Source: Halisarca cf. caerulea (Eukaryota; Porifera; Demospongiae; Chondrillida; Halisarcidae). Taken from it: 64,000 nt of DNA. Below are positions 35,240-46,198 of the stretch, piece by piece; the stretch's first letter is position 1, and each line of letters opens with the position of its first letter. The stretch covers positions 853,401-917,400 of the forward strand of contig CAUJGJ010000040.1 in NCBI GenBank assembly GCA_963170055.1, written 5' to 3'. The notes below the pieces were generated by a model, which saw only the letters and a list, made by a program, of their open reading frames with translations, was not told where the DNA came from and did no database searches. Both the position numbers and the translations under genes were made by a program.

Positions 35240-37182
35240 ACCGTATCTTCTATTACCATCTACAAAATCATAATATAGTAATAAAAAAAATAAAAGCCTA
35301 ATGTCTTAAAGCCTAGACCAATTAGGTGAAGACTACCTTGGTAACACTGCACATGCTGCACATGTCACACCTGCGTAAGAGCAGAGGTGAAAGGACCCAC
35401 CATATCTATTACCATCTACAAAATCATGATGTAATACTAAAAGAATATAATAGCTTTATGTCTTAGGGCCTAGACCAATTCCAGGAAGATAGGTGAAGAC
35501 TACTCCTGATTCTTGTGTGTGTACGTACATACGTATGTGCCTATCAGTGTAGTTGTAAAGGCAATGAGTGAATGTAGTGGATTGTCGTCATAAGTGCTAG
35601 TGTACAAGTAGTGTTGGCTATTATCCATAATCCCAACTGGGATGTTGCAAAGTATTCAGAATTCTTATTGCAAAGACAATGTTAGCAACAAGCAAAAGTT
35701 GTGTGCAAACAAAGATAAACAGTTATGATAAACATAGCAGTAAATATACAAGGAGTGAAGTTGGTCCTGTACTGATTAGTACTGATATGGGATATGTGAC
35801 ACTAACACAGTATGTGTAGTCACGCTCAACCCAACAGCCCTCAAACTCTGGTCAATGTAGACCAAAACTTTCTAATGCTAGTATTCTACAGTATAAGTCA
35901 GGATATGATATCCCCTTCCACTAACACAGAGAGAGGTGTGTCATAACAGTAGTGTCATCATATACGCCTTGATGCTTTCTCACCTTGCAGTTTCTACTGC
36001 ATCATTTGTCATGGTGGTGATACTGATGTGATACTGGCTTATAGAGATAAGTCAGGATTAGTATAGCTATATACCAGGTGACCCACGTCACATAAAACAA
36101 TGGTGGCGAGAAGGGTGATCTGGTGACTTCACTCCATAATCTCAGCATGAAAGAATGCTGGCCAATCAGAACTAGATGATCACGTGAAGCGAAAATATCA
36201 CAGATAGCCACATGATTCATCAAAAAGATGGCTGCGATTTGTTCTATGATTTGACAAATTCTGCTAGTAAACCAAAGCAATCTCGCCAGTGGCCAGCTAG
36301 CTCTTTATCTTCCAGATTTGGGTTGGACAGTAATCTAGTGAAGCGCATTTGCTGAAGTGTTAAGGAAGGCTGATCCTTCAATACCAAGGAAATTTTCCTA
36401 AGATTAATCTTGTTTGCTGTTAAAGTTTGCATTGAGCAAGCTACTACTTTTTGTACTGTTTGAAGCATTCAAGGGAGTGATGGAATCCAATACAATTTTC
36501 TCGCTCATCCTTGCATGCAATTGCTGGGAGGCCCTTGCCTACACATTTGCAATGTCTTGCAGCTGCCAGTGTTAAATTTGAGAAAAGATAGCAAACACCG
36601 AGAGGTAGCTGTCAGCATAGATACCCGAATGCACTCAGGAAATGATTTTTTCATGCTAAGTACAAATGATATTTATTGGGTACCACTTTTGACGGAAAAT
36701 ATTTCATTGCTGGTTGGGTAGTACCACGCCCAACCCGTTGGCACACTCTCCACACACAACAGAACTCGAATGCCATGGGTGGAAGACGAGTGTAGGAGAC
36801 AGGAAAACTTCAATTTGCACATGATTCAGGTGATCTGAATCCATGTTTCCTATCCTCAAAAACACTGATCCATAATTGCACAAGCCAATGGCAGATGTCT
36901 TTTCCAAGGTTGTAGGTTGAAATCGGTGGTATTGGGGGCAGTTCCCAAAGGTTACTTCACACATCTGATCAGATTTACAATAATTATAACCAAAATTCCA
37001 AGCAATCTATGCTGTCGGTGTTAACCCTAGATAGAAAGGATCAAAGTACATGCGAGGAAGAACTTTCAGCTCCTATGTCACGCGAAATCAACCCAATACG
37101 TTTTTTTTGATAGTTCCTCCCACCCAAAAAAACAAGGAATGTGACTAAAGTAGTCACTACACCACCAACCCTTTACACGCGC
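35240..37182. repeat. Segment duplicated at 38648-40087 (left copy)
   Basis: Three blocks recur in the same order: about 35240-35510 with 38648-38912, about 35632-35795 with 38925-39255 (where it is itself doubled), and about 36345-37180 with 39264-40087. Differences are mostly small indels. The left copy also has unique sequence (35796-36344), part of which (35796-35990) recurs at 54100-54310. Open frames in block three are shared (36515-36721 plus with 39429-39635, identical product; 36704-36964 minus with 39618-39800), but show no known domain and are broken by indels between copies. Confidence 0.8.
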
Positions 37183-38560
37183 CGCATGTGTGGGACATGC
37201 CCGTGCTAATTTCGCATGTGTGAAAATTTTGGTCTTTTACAGCTTCTGTTCTCAACTTGCAGTAGACACAGAGCATCGGTCAAACAAGGGATTAAAAGTG
37301 TAGGTAGATAGATGTTTGGGCGATTACCTTATTGGAAAGCTTGCTTAAATTGCGAAGAAGCTACTGAGGTTCTCCTAACCCCTACTAAAAAACAAAACTC
37401 TTTGGGTGCTACATGGCAGAATGCTTCCAAGACTATTTTTTCACATAAATTGCTTTAACAAAACGTTTACTAACTTTTCCATGCGGATGAGTTGACTGTT
37501 CCTTTCCAATGCCGAGATCTGATCAATTGAGCCTCAAAAGCCAACATTCAAGCTTCTGTAACTTGGGACAGGAACAAAAGCGCTCTCTCACTTGCATGGA
37601 AAAGTTGTTATATTTCAAATGGCTCAAAGTTGGCACCAACGCATGTGGAACATGTCCAGATTTGTTATGATAGCGCTCCTCAGTCTGCATAGTGATAAAA
37701 TGTTATTTTTAGGCGCCTATAAAATATTAGTCAAGCAGTTATCTCGTGTTTCGGGCTGATATTCGGGCGTATACGAATGCCAAATCCGTGTTTAGTGATG
37801 TTTACAGTTGTCACTGCTGCTGGTTTGTCACACGCTCGCATGTGATCCAACTAGATGCTCTTCAGAATTTTAGTTTTCTTCTGGGTGCAGCGCACAGAAT
37901 TGCCGAGGAATGGTTTCTTTACTTCGTATTGGGAGTTCACTACACAACTCAACTTTTCCATGCATGGGAAATTGTACTTTGCTTCGTGTCCGAAGTTATG
38001 GGTGTTGGAACTTTTGCTGGTAAGCCCTGTTTTGCCATTACTCGGGTTTCGTAAAGAGCTGCTAGATCCCATGCATGGAGATTTTAGTAAATCTTCTGGT
38101 ATAGTGCTATACCAGCTTTTACTCATTCTTGGGGTGTTCCTGTGCTTTGCACCCAAGCGATTTCGGTCTCGCATAGGGGGTCAGCAAACCGGTTGTATTT
38201 CAGCGATGAAAGACAGAAAGACTTCGAAACGGTTATTAAAAACTTCGAGTGTTGTACTCTCAGAAAAGTGTTTAGTGATCCTTCTCAGACCCACACAGGC
38301 TGAGAATAAACCTTCGAAAAATCGACGTAAATTTCACACCTATCAATTAGCGTGGACATGTCCCACATGCGAAGAAACTGTCTCCAGCTTCGTTTGCTCG
38401 CGTAGCACCCAGCCGAAAACTGAAATTCCGAAGAACATGGAGTTAGGTCACAAGCCAGCGTGTGACAGAGCAAACGTGACAACACGTCACTCAACGCAGA
38501 TTTGGCATTTGTATATGCCCCCAAATATTTGTCCAAATCACGAGAACTGGTCACTAAAGA
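37183..38560. mobile_element. CGCATGTGGG-family element E3, split by a nested copy
   Basis: Starts CGCATGTGTGGGACATG and follows the reverse complement of E1 to 37639, is interrupted by E2, and resumes at 38372 ('aagaaactgtctccagcttc') to about 38560, where similarity fades. Its hairpin pairs about 37481-37502 with 37585-37606. Confidence 0.85.
37640..38371. mobile_element. CGCATGTGGG-family element E2, inserted in E3
   Basis: Ends CGCATGTGGAACATGTCC and the complement of CGCATGTGGGACATGTCC bound 732 bp. AA is duplicated on both sides (37638-37639, 38372-38373). The uninterrupted sequence is visible in E1 read in reverse (GGCACCAAGAAACT), so the 2-bp duplication is certain. The hairpin pairs 37951-37969 with 38067-38086 around TCCATGCATGGGA. 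The 276-codon plus frame (37855-38685) crosses hairpin and termini and is not a gene. Confidence 0.93.
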
Positions 38561-38647
38561 GATCACAGAAAAGAGGGACTTTGAAATCTCTTCTATTACG
38601 AGGGGTTAGTTTTGTTTTGTTGAAGATACGCAAACATCTTTATACAG

Positions 38648-40726
38648 CCGTATCTTCTATTACCATCTACAAAATCATAATATAACAATAAAAAATTAAC
38701 AAAAAACCTAATGTCTTGAAGCCTAGACCAATTAGGTGAAGACTACCTTGGTAACACTGCACATGCTGCACGTCACACCTGCGTAAGAGCAGAGGTGAAA
38801 GGGGACACCATATCTATTACCATCTACAAAATCATGATGTAATACTAAAAGAATATAATAGCTTATGTCTTAGGGCCTAGACCAATTCCAGGAAGATAGG
38901 TGAAGACTACTCCTATTATCCATAATCCCAACTGTGGGATGTTGCAAAGTATTAAGAATTTTTATTGCAAAGACAATGTTAGCAACAAGCAAATGTTGTC
39001 TGCAAACAAAGATAAACAGTTATAATAAACATAACGGTAATTATATAAGGAGTGAAGTTGGTCCTGTACTGATTAGTACTGATATCCATAATCCCAACTG
39101 GGGGATGTTGCAAAGTATTCAGAATTTTTATTGCAAAGACAATGTTAGCAACAAGCAAAAGTTGTGTGCAAACAAAGATAAACAGTTATAATGAACATAA
39201 CAGTAATTATACAAGGAGTGAAGTTGGTCCTGTACTGATTAGTACTGATATCCATATATATATGCATTTGCTGAAGTGTTAAGGAAGGCTGATCCTTCAA
39301 TACCAAGGAAATTTTCCTAAGATTAATCTTGTTCGCTGTTAAAGTTTACATTGAGCAAGCTACTACTTTTTGTACTGTTTGAAGCATTCAGGGAGTGATG
39401 GAATCCAATACAATTTTCTCGCTCATCCTTGCAATTGCTGGGAGGCCCTTGCCTACACATTTGCAATGTCTTGCAGCTGCCAGTGTTAAATTTGAGAAAA
39501 GATAGCAAACACCGAGAGGTAGCTGTCAGCATAGATACCCGAATGCACTCGGGAAATGATTTTTTCATGCTAAGTACAAATGATATTTATTGGGTACCAC
39601 TTTTGACGGAAAATATTTCATTGCTGGTTGGGTAGTACCACGTCCAATCCCGTTGGCACACACTCAACACACAACAGAGAACTCAAATGCCACGGGTGGA
39701 AGACGAGTGTAGGAGACAGGAAAACTTCAATTTGCACATTATTCAGGTGATCTGAATCCCTGTTTCCCATCCTCAAAAACACTGATTCATAATTGTGCAA
39801 GCCAACGGGCGGATATCTTCAAGGTTGTTGCCAGTTGAAATCGGTGGTATTGGGGGCAGCTCCCAAAGCTTACTTCACAGGTCAGATTTACAATAATTAT
39901 AATCAAAATTCCAAGCAATCTATGGTGTCGGTGTTAACCCTAGAAAGGATCAAAGTGCATGCAAGGAAGAACTTTCAGTTTCTATGTCATGGAAAATCGC
40001 CCAATACCACATTTTTTTTTTGATAGTTCCTCCCACCCAAAAAGAAGGAATGTGACGAAAGTCACAACACCACCAACCCTTTGCACGCGCCGCATGTGGG
40101 ACATGTCTGTGTTAATTCAGATGTGTGAAAATTTCGGTCCTTTTTACAGCTTCTGTTCTCAACTTGCAGTAGACACAGAGCATCGGTCAAACAAGGGATT
40201 AAAATGTAGCTAGATACATAGATATTTGGTTGATTACCTTATTGAAAAGCTTCCTTTAATCGCAAAGAAGCTACTGAGGTTCTCCTAACCCCTACTAAAA
40301 AGCGAAACTCTTTGAGTGCTACATGGTGGAATGCTTCCAAGACTATTTTTTCACATAGCAGAAGTTGTGTGCAAACAAAAATCAACAGTTAAAAAAGGTA
40401 TAATAAACATAACAGTAATTATACAAGGAGTTAAGTTGGTCTTGTACTGATAAAGTACTGATGTGGGATATGTGACTATAACAGTATATGTGTGTTCACG
40501 CTCACCCCAACAGCCCTCAAACAAGGAACATGACTTAAGTCGCTAGAACAGCCCTTTCCACACGCTGCATGTGGGACATGTCCGTGCTAATTCGGATGTG
40601 TGAAAATTTTGGTCTTTTTTCCAGCTTCTGTTCTCAACTTGTAGTAGACACAGAGCGTCAAACAAGGGATTAAAATGTAGCTAGATACATAGATGTTTGG
40701 TTGAGTACCTTATTGGAAAGCTTGCT
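38648..40726. repeat. Segment duplicated from 35240-37182 (right copy) with fragments
   Basis: Blocks one to three correspond to the left copy. The 160-bp block 'atgttgcaaagtatt..ttagtactgatatccat' is in tandem (38937-39095, 39105-39255) and again in part at 40359-40465. CGCATGTGGG-family fragments start at about 40088 and 40566; the second is cut by the piggyBac at 40727. Confidence 0.8.
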
Positions 40727-41440
40727 TTAACACATCTTGCACCATACGCCATATGCGCCCTGAACCAGATGTGGTTTCTGTGTACCATGCGCCGTATGCG
40801 CCCTGATCTCGCGTAGGTACTTTTCAATCGACTTTTCCCCTGTTACTTTCTATAGTAACCCTTACCAAACATTACATCAATGGATAGGCTAAAGATAGAA
40901 CTTTCCAACGATGTATAGAAAGCGGTACCTTCCAATTCGAAATTTGTGAGTAAAACAATCGAAAACAAGTAATTCGAGTTAAAAACTCGTGGGGGCTGCC
41001 GCCCCACACGCTCGAATTACTTGCAAAACATTGAAGGGTTAGTGCACAGCTGAACATTCATTGAACATACTGTTTATTGTAACCGGACGATTGTTTTGAA
41101 AACAATTGCCATATTTGGCAATTGTTTTCAAAACAATTCCTATAACTCATTTCTATATAAATTCATACTTCTCTATTACTATTATATAAATTCTCTATTA
41201 TAAGACTTTTCTTCAAATCTATATTATATATATATATATATATCGGACGAGCGTTACACACCGGAAGTCCAAATGAAAACAATATAGGGGCTGCCTGTGG
41301 CAGCCCCTAAAAAAACTCAATTGAAATTACTAAATAAACACTGACTCATTATATTTTCTAAACAGAACTAAACAGTCTATAAAAGCAAAAATAAATTAAG
41401 TACAAAGCATCATAGATAAAAACAGTGGATAGAAGAACAG

Positions 41441-43492
41441 ATGGAACACTCAGGAATGGGAATAGACGATCTTCTTAGCAACAGCGCTGAGCTCTTTGCC
41501 ATAACTGGACTTCACCGGAGTGACCTACATGGAGAAGAAGACGGCGATGACAGTGCAGATGAGATTGAAGAATACTTCAACGAGTTAGAGATACATGACG
41601 AAGAAGACATGGACTTATGAGCCTCAAGTGGACCCCCCAATGCATTCAAGTACACCCGTGAGAGGGACCCGTATGGATGACGATGACAGTGCAGATGAGA
41701 TTGAAGAATACTTCAACGAGTTAGAGATACATGACGAAGAAGACATGGACTTATGAGCCTCAAGTGGACCCCCCAATGCATTCAAGTACACCCGTGAGAG
41801 GGACCCGTATGGATGACGATGAACCACAGACAACGACATGAAAATGAGACACCAGCAATTCAAGATGGATACCCCAAGTATATGGTCTGATTCCTTCACC
41901 CCTTTGAGAGTTGGACCTTTCGTACCTACATCACAGGGTCTGGTTGAGACACTAGGTGCATCAAACACAGCACTAGATGCTTTTAGTAAGGTTTTTGACA
42001 TGCACCTGATTGACAAAATAGTGGAGGAGACAAACAGATATATGCCACACAGAAGCAGCAGACCCATCCTGACCCCACATGGACACCAACATACACAGAG
42101 GAAATCAACGCCTTTATTTTGGTATACATATCGTTATGGGACTTGTCAGGTACCCAAGACACCACCTATACTGGAGTCAAGATGACTATTTTACAAATTA
42201 TGGGATTAAGAGTACCATGACCAGAAGGAGATTCCAAGCCCTAGAACGATATCTGCACCTCAATGACGTCACCAAAATGCCAAAGAAAGATGCACCAGAT
42301 TTCGATCCTCTGTACCCGGGTACAACCAATGATAGACAGCTGCCGGAACAAGTTTTTCAACAAGCATACAGACCAGGTCGTGAGTTTAAGTGTAGATGAA
42401 GGGATGATAGCCTATTGTGGCCGTATATCCTACCTACAGTACATCCCTAAAAAACCTACAAAATTTGGTATTAAGGTCTGGTTGCTAGCTGAGTCCAAGA
42501 CAGGCTACATCATCAACTACATCATCTACACTGGCAAGCTAAGTGAGGATAACATGGACCCAGAGCTGGAGGGCCATAACCAAGGCTACAAAGTGGTTAT
42601 GGCACTGATGAAACCATACCTGAACCTGGGTCACCATGTTTACTTTGACAACCTGTTTACATCCTTTGAGCTACTGAAAGACCTAAGACAGAAAGACACT
42701 TATGCTACAGGAACTGCATGATCAAACAGGAAGGGCTACCCGCCCCACATTAAATCAAAAAAACTGAAGGCTGGAGAATATATAGAACAACAAAAGGGCG
42801 ATGTGGTAGCCACCAAGAGGCATGACAAAAGGGAAGTGAGTGTTATGAGCACAATTTACAGATGGGAACATGCCACCACTCACCATTAACCGCAGATCCA
42901 AGGACCCATCCAAGCGGGAAGTGAAGATGCCACCAGTCATCCATGAGTATAACACGTACATGAGCGGAGTGGATCTTGCTGACCAACTCAGGCAATACTA
43001 TGCAGTTGGACGCCAGAGCAAGAAGTACTGGAAGTACATCTTCTGGTCTTTGATGGATTTTTCTATTGGGAATGCCTTTGTTTCATCTAAAGGGGACAAC
43101 TTGCAGACACATGCACGCAGTTCTTCTTCAGGCTAGCATTGGCTAAGGAGCTGATCAGTGGTTTTTCTAGTAGAAATAGACAGTCAAAGCGATCAGCCAG
43201 TTCAAGCGAGGAGAGCTTTGCGAAGAAGAAGACCGTCAAGGCACCATTGGGAGTTGTTCTCGTGAAGCCAGGTAGTCTTTTGAAGCATGAGGGAGTAACA
43301 TTTGCATCCAGAAAACGAGCCTGCGCGTGGTGTCAAAAGAAGAATTCTCGTACGCCGAAGGGCGGTATCCGCAAGACGGTTTACGAGTGTTCTACGTGTA
43401 ATGTCCACCTCCATCGAGACGCCTGCTTCCAGAGATACCATGACGAAGTTGTCTTCGAGTCTCAAGAGCCATCCAGTAGCTGTACATCTTAA
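41441..43492 (+). pseudogene. piggyBac transposase, full span with many frameshifts
   Basis: From ATG 41441 the N-terminus (MEHSGMGIDDLLSNSAELFA) leads into an acidic region that stops at 41618-41620 because of an extra base. A 136-bp tandem duplication (about 41545-41816) adds another shift. The core is spread over several frames (41838-42185, 42079-42399, 42263-42721, 42870-43136, 43139-43492). The three catalytic Asp codons are still present: SVDEGM at 42395-42397, YFDN at 42647-42649, GVDLADQ at 42972-42974. The C-terminal zinc domain is intact (CAWCQKK..TPKGG, CSTCN.HLHRDACF..YH). It is the best source for the family's ancestral layout, but this copy is not functional. Confidence 0.93.
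41545..41816. repeat. 136-bp tandem duplication inside piggyBac copy 2
   Basis: 'gatgacagtgcagatgagat' starts at about 41545 and again at about 41681, and the text between repeats almost unchanged. Because 136 is not a multiple of three it shifts the frame. Both units share the extra base that makes 'ttatgag', so that mutation came first. Confidence 0.9.
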
Positions 43493-43793
43493 AGACTTGT
43501 ATTTAGACACTTTTGTAGACATAAACTGTTGGTCACCGTAACTTTATTGGTTGTTTGTTCCTCGAATCTGCCGTAATCGACTTCTTTTACTTGACTTTTT
43601 GTATTCTTCATCTTCAAAAGTATTGATTTAACTCCACTTGCTATTTTAAAGAGTTACTCTTAAAAGAGTTATAGCGAAAAAACAAACTACCTCGGTAAAA
43701 TGACACGTGGCGCACGAACGTGTCAAATGTTATGGTATCTAGGAAGGGGTGCTGTTTGCCACGTCCAGTTTCTTATGGTGCAAGATGTGTTAA

Positions 43794-45031
43794 TAGGTAG
43801 TAATAGGTAGGTGCGAGCATGAATGTCATTATAGAAACGAAGAAGTGGCAGCCGATAGAGATGCTTTCTTTTGCAGAATCTCTTCGGCCATGCACTATTC
43901 CTGGCAGCAGGTACAAGTCAATCACTGGATTTCAATACAATAAAGGCTGCTACAACCACATCCAAAGCGATAAGGTCAATCTCTTGATGCCTTCATCTTT
44001 GGCGTCTCCTCTGTCATTAGAGATTGTCCTTGCTGCTAATGAGCCAGTCAGCCAGTCGATGAACTGAACCAATTGAAGCATAGCGGTGCAAGTTCGAAAA
44101 TATTGCCAGACAGAATGAATGAAATTGTTTGCTTCTTTTCTTATCAAAAATGAATGAACTTTCTTTCAGTGGGGTTCCGGCTGACTGCCAAGGGATGTCA
44201 AATGTGGTTTGACATTACGACTGTTAAGAATAAGAAAGTATACTTTGGAATGGCTGATCAAAAAAGTAGTTACAACAAGTGATATGTCTTACAGACAGTA
44301 ATAGTCTTCTAGCTGCGTGGTGTAGTCTGGATTATAATAGCTTCTTGTTAGACTTAATCAGTGTGGCTATTTTCTTTCTTTGGTCTTTATCGGCATGGGT
44401 AGGTGGTGTGTTTGCAGTGTGAACATACGTGCCTATCGTCCAATGGGGCAGAAATCAGGTGTATTTTCACTAAAGTATTGAAACTAAAGTCACAAAAATT
44501 TAGACTTTTGAGATGACGGATGTATTTGTACTAATCTCAATATTATGCTGAATACTTGATCAAAGTCCAAACACTTTACAACAGCAATTGAATTACTTCT
44601 CCATAAGACAAAGACTTATTGCTATCTTCTTCCAATTGGCCATGCAGCTCACATCTGGAAATGTGGCTTGGGACCAATATAAAAATGAACAGCTGCTTAG
44701 AGGTCCACAACTGAAGATATGATGCACCTGTTCACAAGAGAGAATGGGTTAGTGGTGTCTCACCTTGGTTCTGCCACAGATGAGTCAAATTTTACACAAA
44801 GCCTCTCAAGCATAATAATACAATGGGGGGTTACTGATCAAAATGTAGAATTTTAGTATACTTAACCATCTCCTCTATGATGATGGAAAAGAAGCTTCTC
44901 CTTGCATAGGGGGCAACAGCTTACGATCTTCTTCTCGGTTTCCTTGTCAGAGCTGGTGTATCCTCAATAATACAAAATAACTACTGAAAGATTAATTTAT
45001 TGAGATCACTTGATTTGGACTACATGACTGA
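43794..45031. other. Non-genic stretch, one possible terminal exon
   Basis: At 44170-44282 on plus, 'tttctttcag' could be an acceptor for a frame that reads GFRLTAKGCQMWFDITTVKN and ends at TGA 44280-44282. No family is recognised and no partner exon is firm, although a frame from ATG 43819 ends at a possible donor near 43909. The rest has nothing recognisable. Confidence 0.25.
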
Positions 45032-45626
45032 TCACAGCTTAAGGCTCTCTCCCAAAGTACTAGTGTGAGGTTGGACTGTGCTACAGCTAAGACTCTCCCA
45101 ATGTAGTAGTGTGAGGTTGGACTGTGCTACAGCTAAAACTCTCCCGATGTGTACTAGTGTGAGGTTAGACTGTGCTACAGCTAAGACCCTCCCAATGTAG
45201 TAGTGTGAGGTTGGACTGTGCTACAGCTAAGACTCTCCCAATGTAGTAGTGTGAGGCTGGACTGCCCTACAGCTAAGACTCTCCCAATGTACTAGTGTGA
45301 GGTTGGACTGTGCTACAGCTTAAGGCTCTCTCCCAATGTAGTAGTGTGAGGTTGGACTGTGCTACAGCTAAGACTCTCCCAATGTAGTAGTGTGAGGCTG
45401 GACTGCCCTACAGCTAAGACTCTCCCAATGTACTAGTGTGAGGTTGGACTGTGCTACAGCTTAAGGCTCTCTCCCAATGTAGTAGTGTGAGGTTGGACTG
45501 TGCTACAGCTAAGACTCTCCCAATGTAGTAGTGTGAGGTTGGACTGTGCTACAGCTAAGACTCTCCCAATGTAGTAGAGTGTTGAGGTTGGACTGTGCTA
45601 CAGCTAAGACTCTCCCAATGTAGTAG
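45032..45626. repeat. 46-bp minisatellite, first block
   Basis: About 13 tandem units around 'tgtgaggttggactgtgcta' plus 'cagctaagactctcccaatg' and a spacer of one to three 'tag' or 'tac' triplets. Units vary ('aaggctctctccc', 'ggctggactgccc'), and the same variants recur in order, a sign of repeated expansion. The array continues at 46100-46198 and 47420-47800 after two insertions. Confidence 0.95.
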
Positions 45627-46104
45627 CAGAGGGGGAGTCGGGTCTAAAAAGGTGGTCCGGCCATATGATGCGCATTTTTGGGAGCACAGCGAGAAGATAT
45701 GTTTATAGTCTCAAAATATATAAACAAAAATCACAGTGGAACTTAAAACTAGTGAAAATAATAAAAAGTGAGAATATAACAATAGTAAAGTACTGTAACA
45801 GTAAACAAGAAAACTTTAGAGGCTTAAGGTACTGTAACAGTAAACAATAAGAAAACTTCGAGGCCATTGCCACTGTTTCAGCGTAATAAATTTACAAGCC
45901 GCGCGCGCACTTCCTAAAACGTGATAATGACGTGTTGTGACGTTGTCATAAAATGGCAGATTCAGACCGGTTTAGTATTATAAAGAAAGGCTATCATTTC
46001 AGCTAAGGATTAGAACGAATTTAAGAAAAAAATATCAGGTCTTTGCGAAAAAGTGGTCCGGCCATAGCCGGACTGGCCGGAGTGGCGCCGCCGCCCCTGA
46101 GTAG
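45622..46104. mobile_element. hAT-like non-autonomous element inserted in the minisatellite
   Basis: The insert 45627-46099 begins CAGAGGGGGAGTCGG and ends in the complement of CAGGGGCGGCGGCGCC. AGTAG is found on both sides (45622-45626, 46100-46104), and removing the insert plus one AGTAG restores the array. CAG-starting GC-rich ends suggest hAT, although 8 bp is the usual duplication for that family. Inside, 'ggtactgtaacagtaaacaa' occurs twice. Further subterminal 'gtggtccggccat' is seen near both ends (45651, 46053). Confidence 0.75.
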
Positions 46105-46198
46105 TGTGAGGATGGACTGCCCTACAGCTAAGACTCTCCCAATGTACTAGTGTGAGGTTGGACTGTGCTACAGCTTAAGGCTCTCTCCCAATGTAGTA
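46100..46198. repeat. 46-bp minisatellite, second block
   Basis: About two units between the hAT-like insertion and the inverted-repeat element. Same unit as 45032-45626. Confidence 0.95.

Larger units (their letters stand above)
40727..43793 (+). mobile_element. piggyBac-type DNA transposon, copy 2 (full length, decayed)
   Basis: TTAA at 40727-40730 and 43790-43793 flank the same 14-bp ends as copy 1 (CACATCTTGCACCA). The element is 3059 bp between the TTAAs and includes the 0.3-kb part missing from copy 1. Palindromes at 40975-41017, 41090-41137 and 41286-41309 match copy 1. The left flank is a CGCATGTGGG-family fragment; the right flank does not continue that fragment, so the right side was rearranged or the match ended there. 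Confidence 0.95.

Noticed and set aside
36704..36964. Minus-strand frame kept in the duplicated segment as a gene
   Set aside because: Indels between the two copies change the frame, so there is no sign of selection on the protein.
37855..38685. 276-codon plus-strand frame
   Set aside because: It crosses the hairpin and right end of E2 and continues into E3; E1 and E4 do not keep the frame. No domain.
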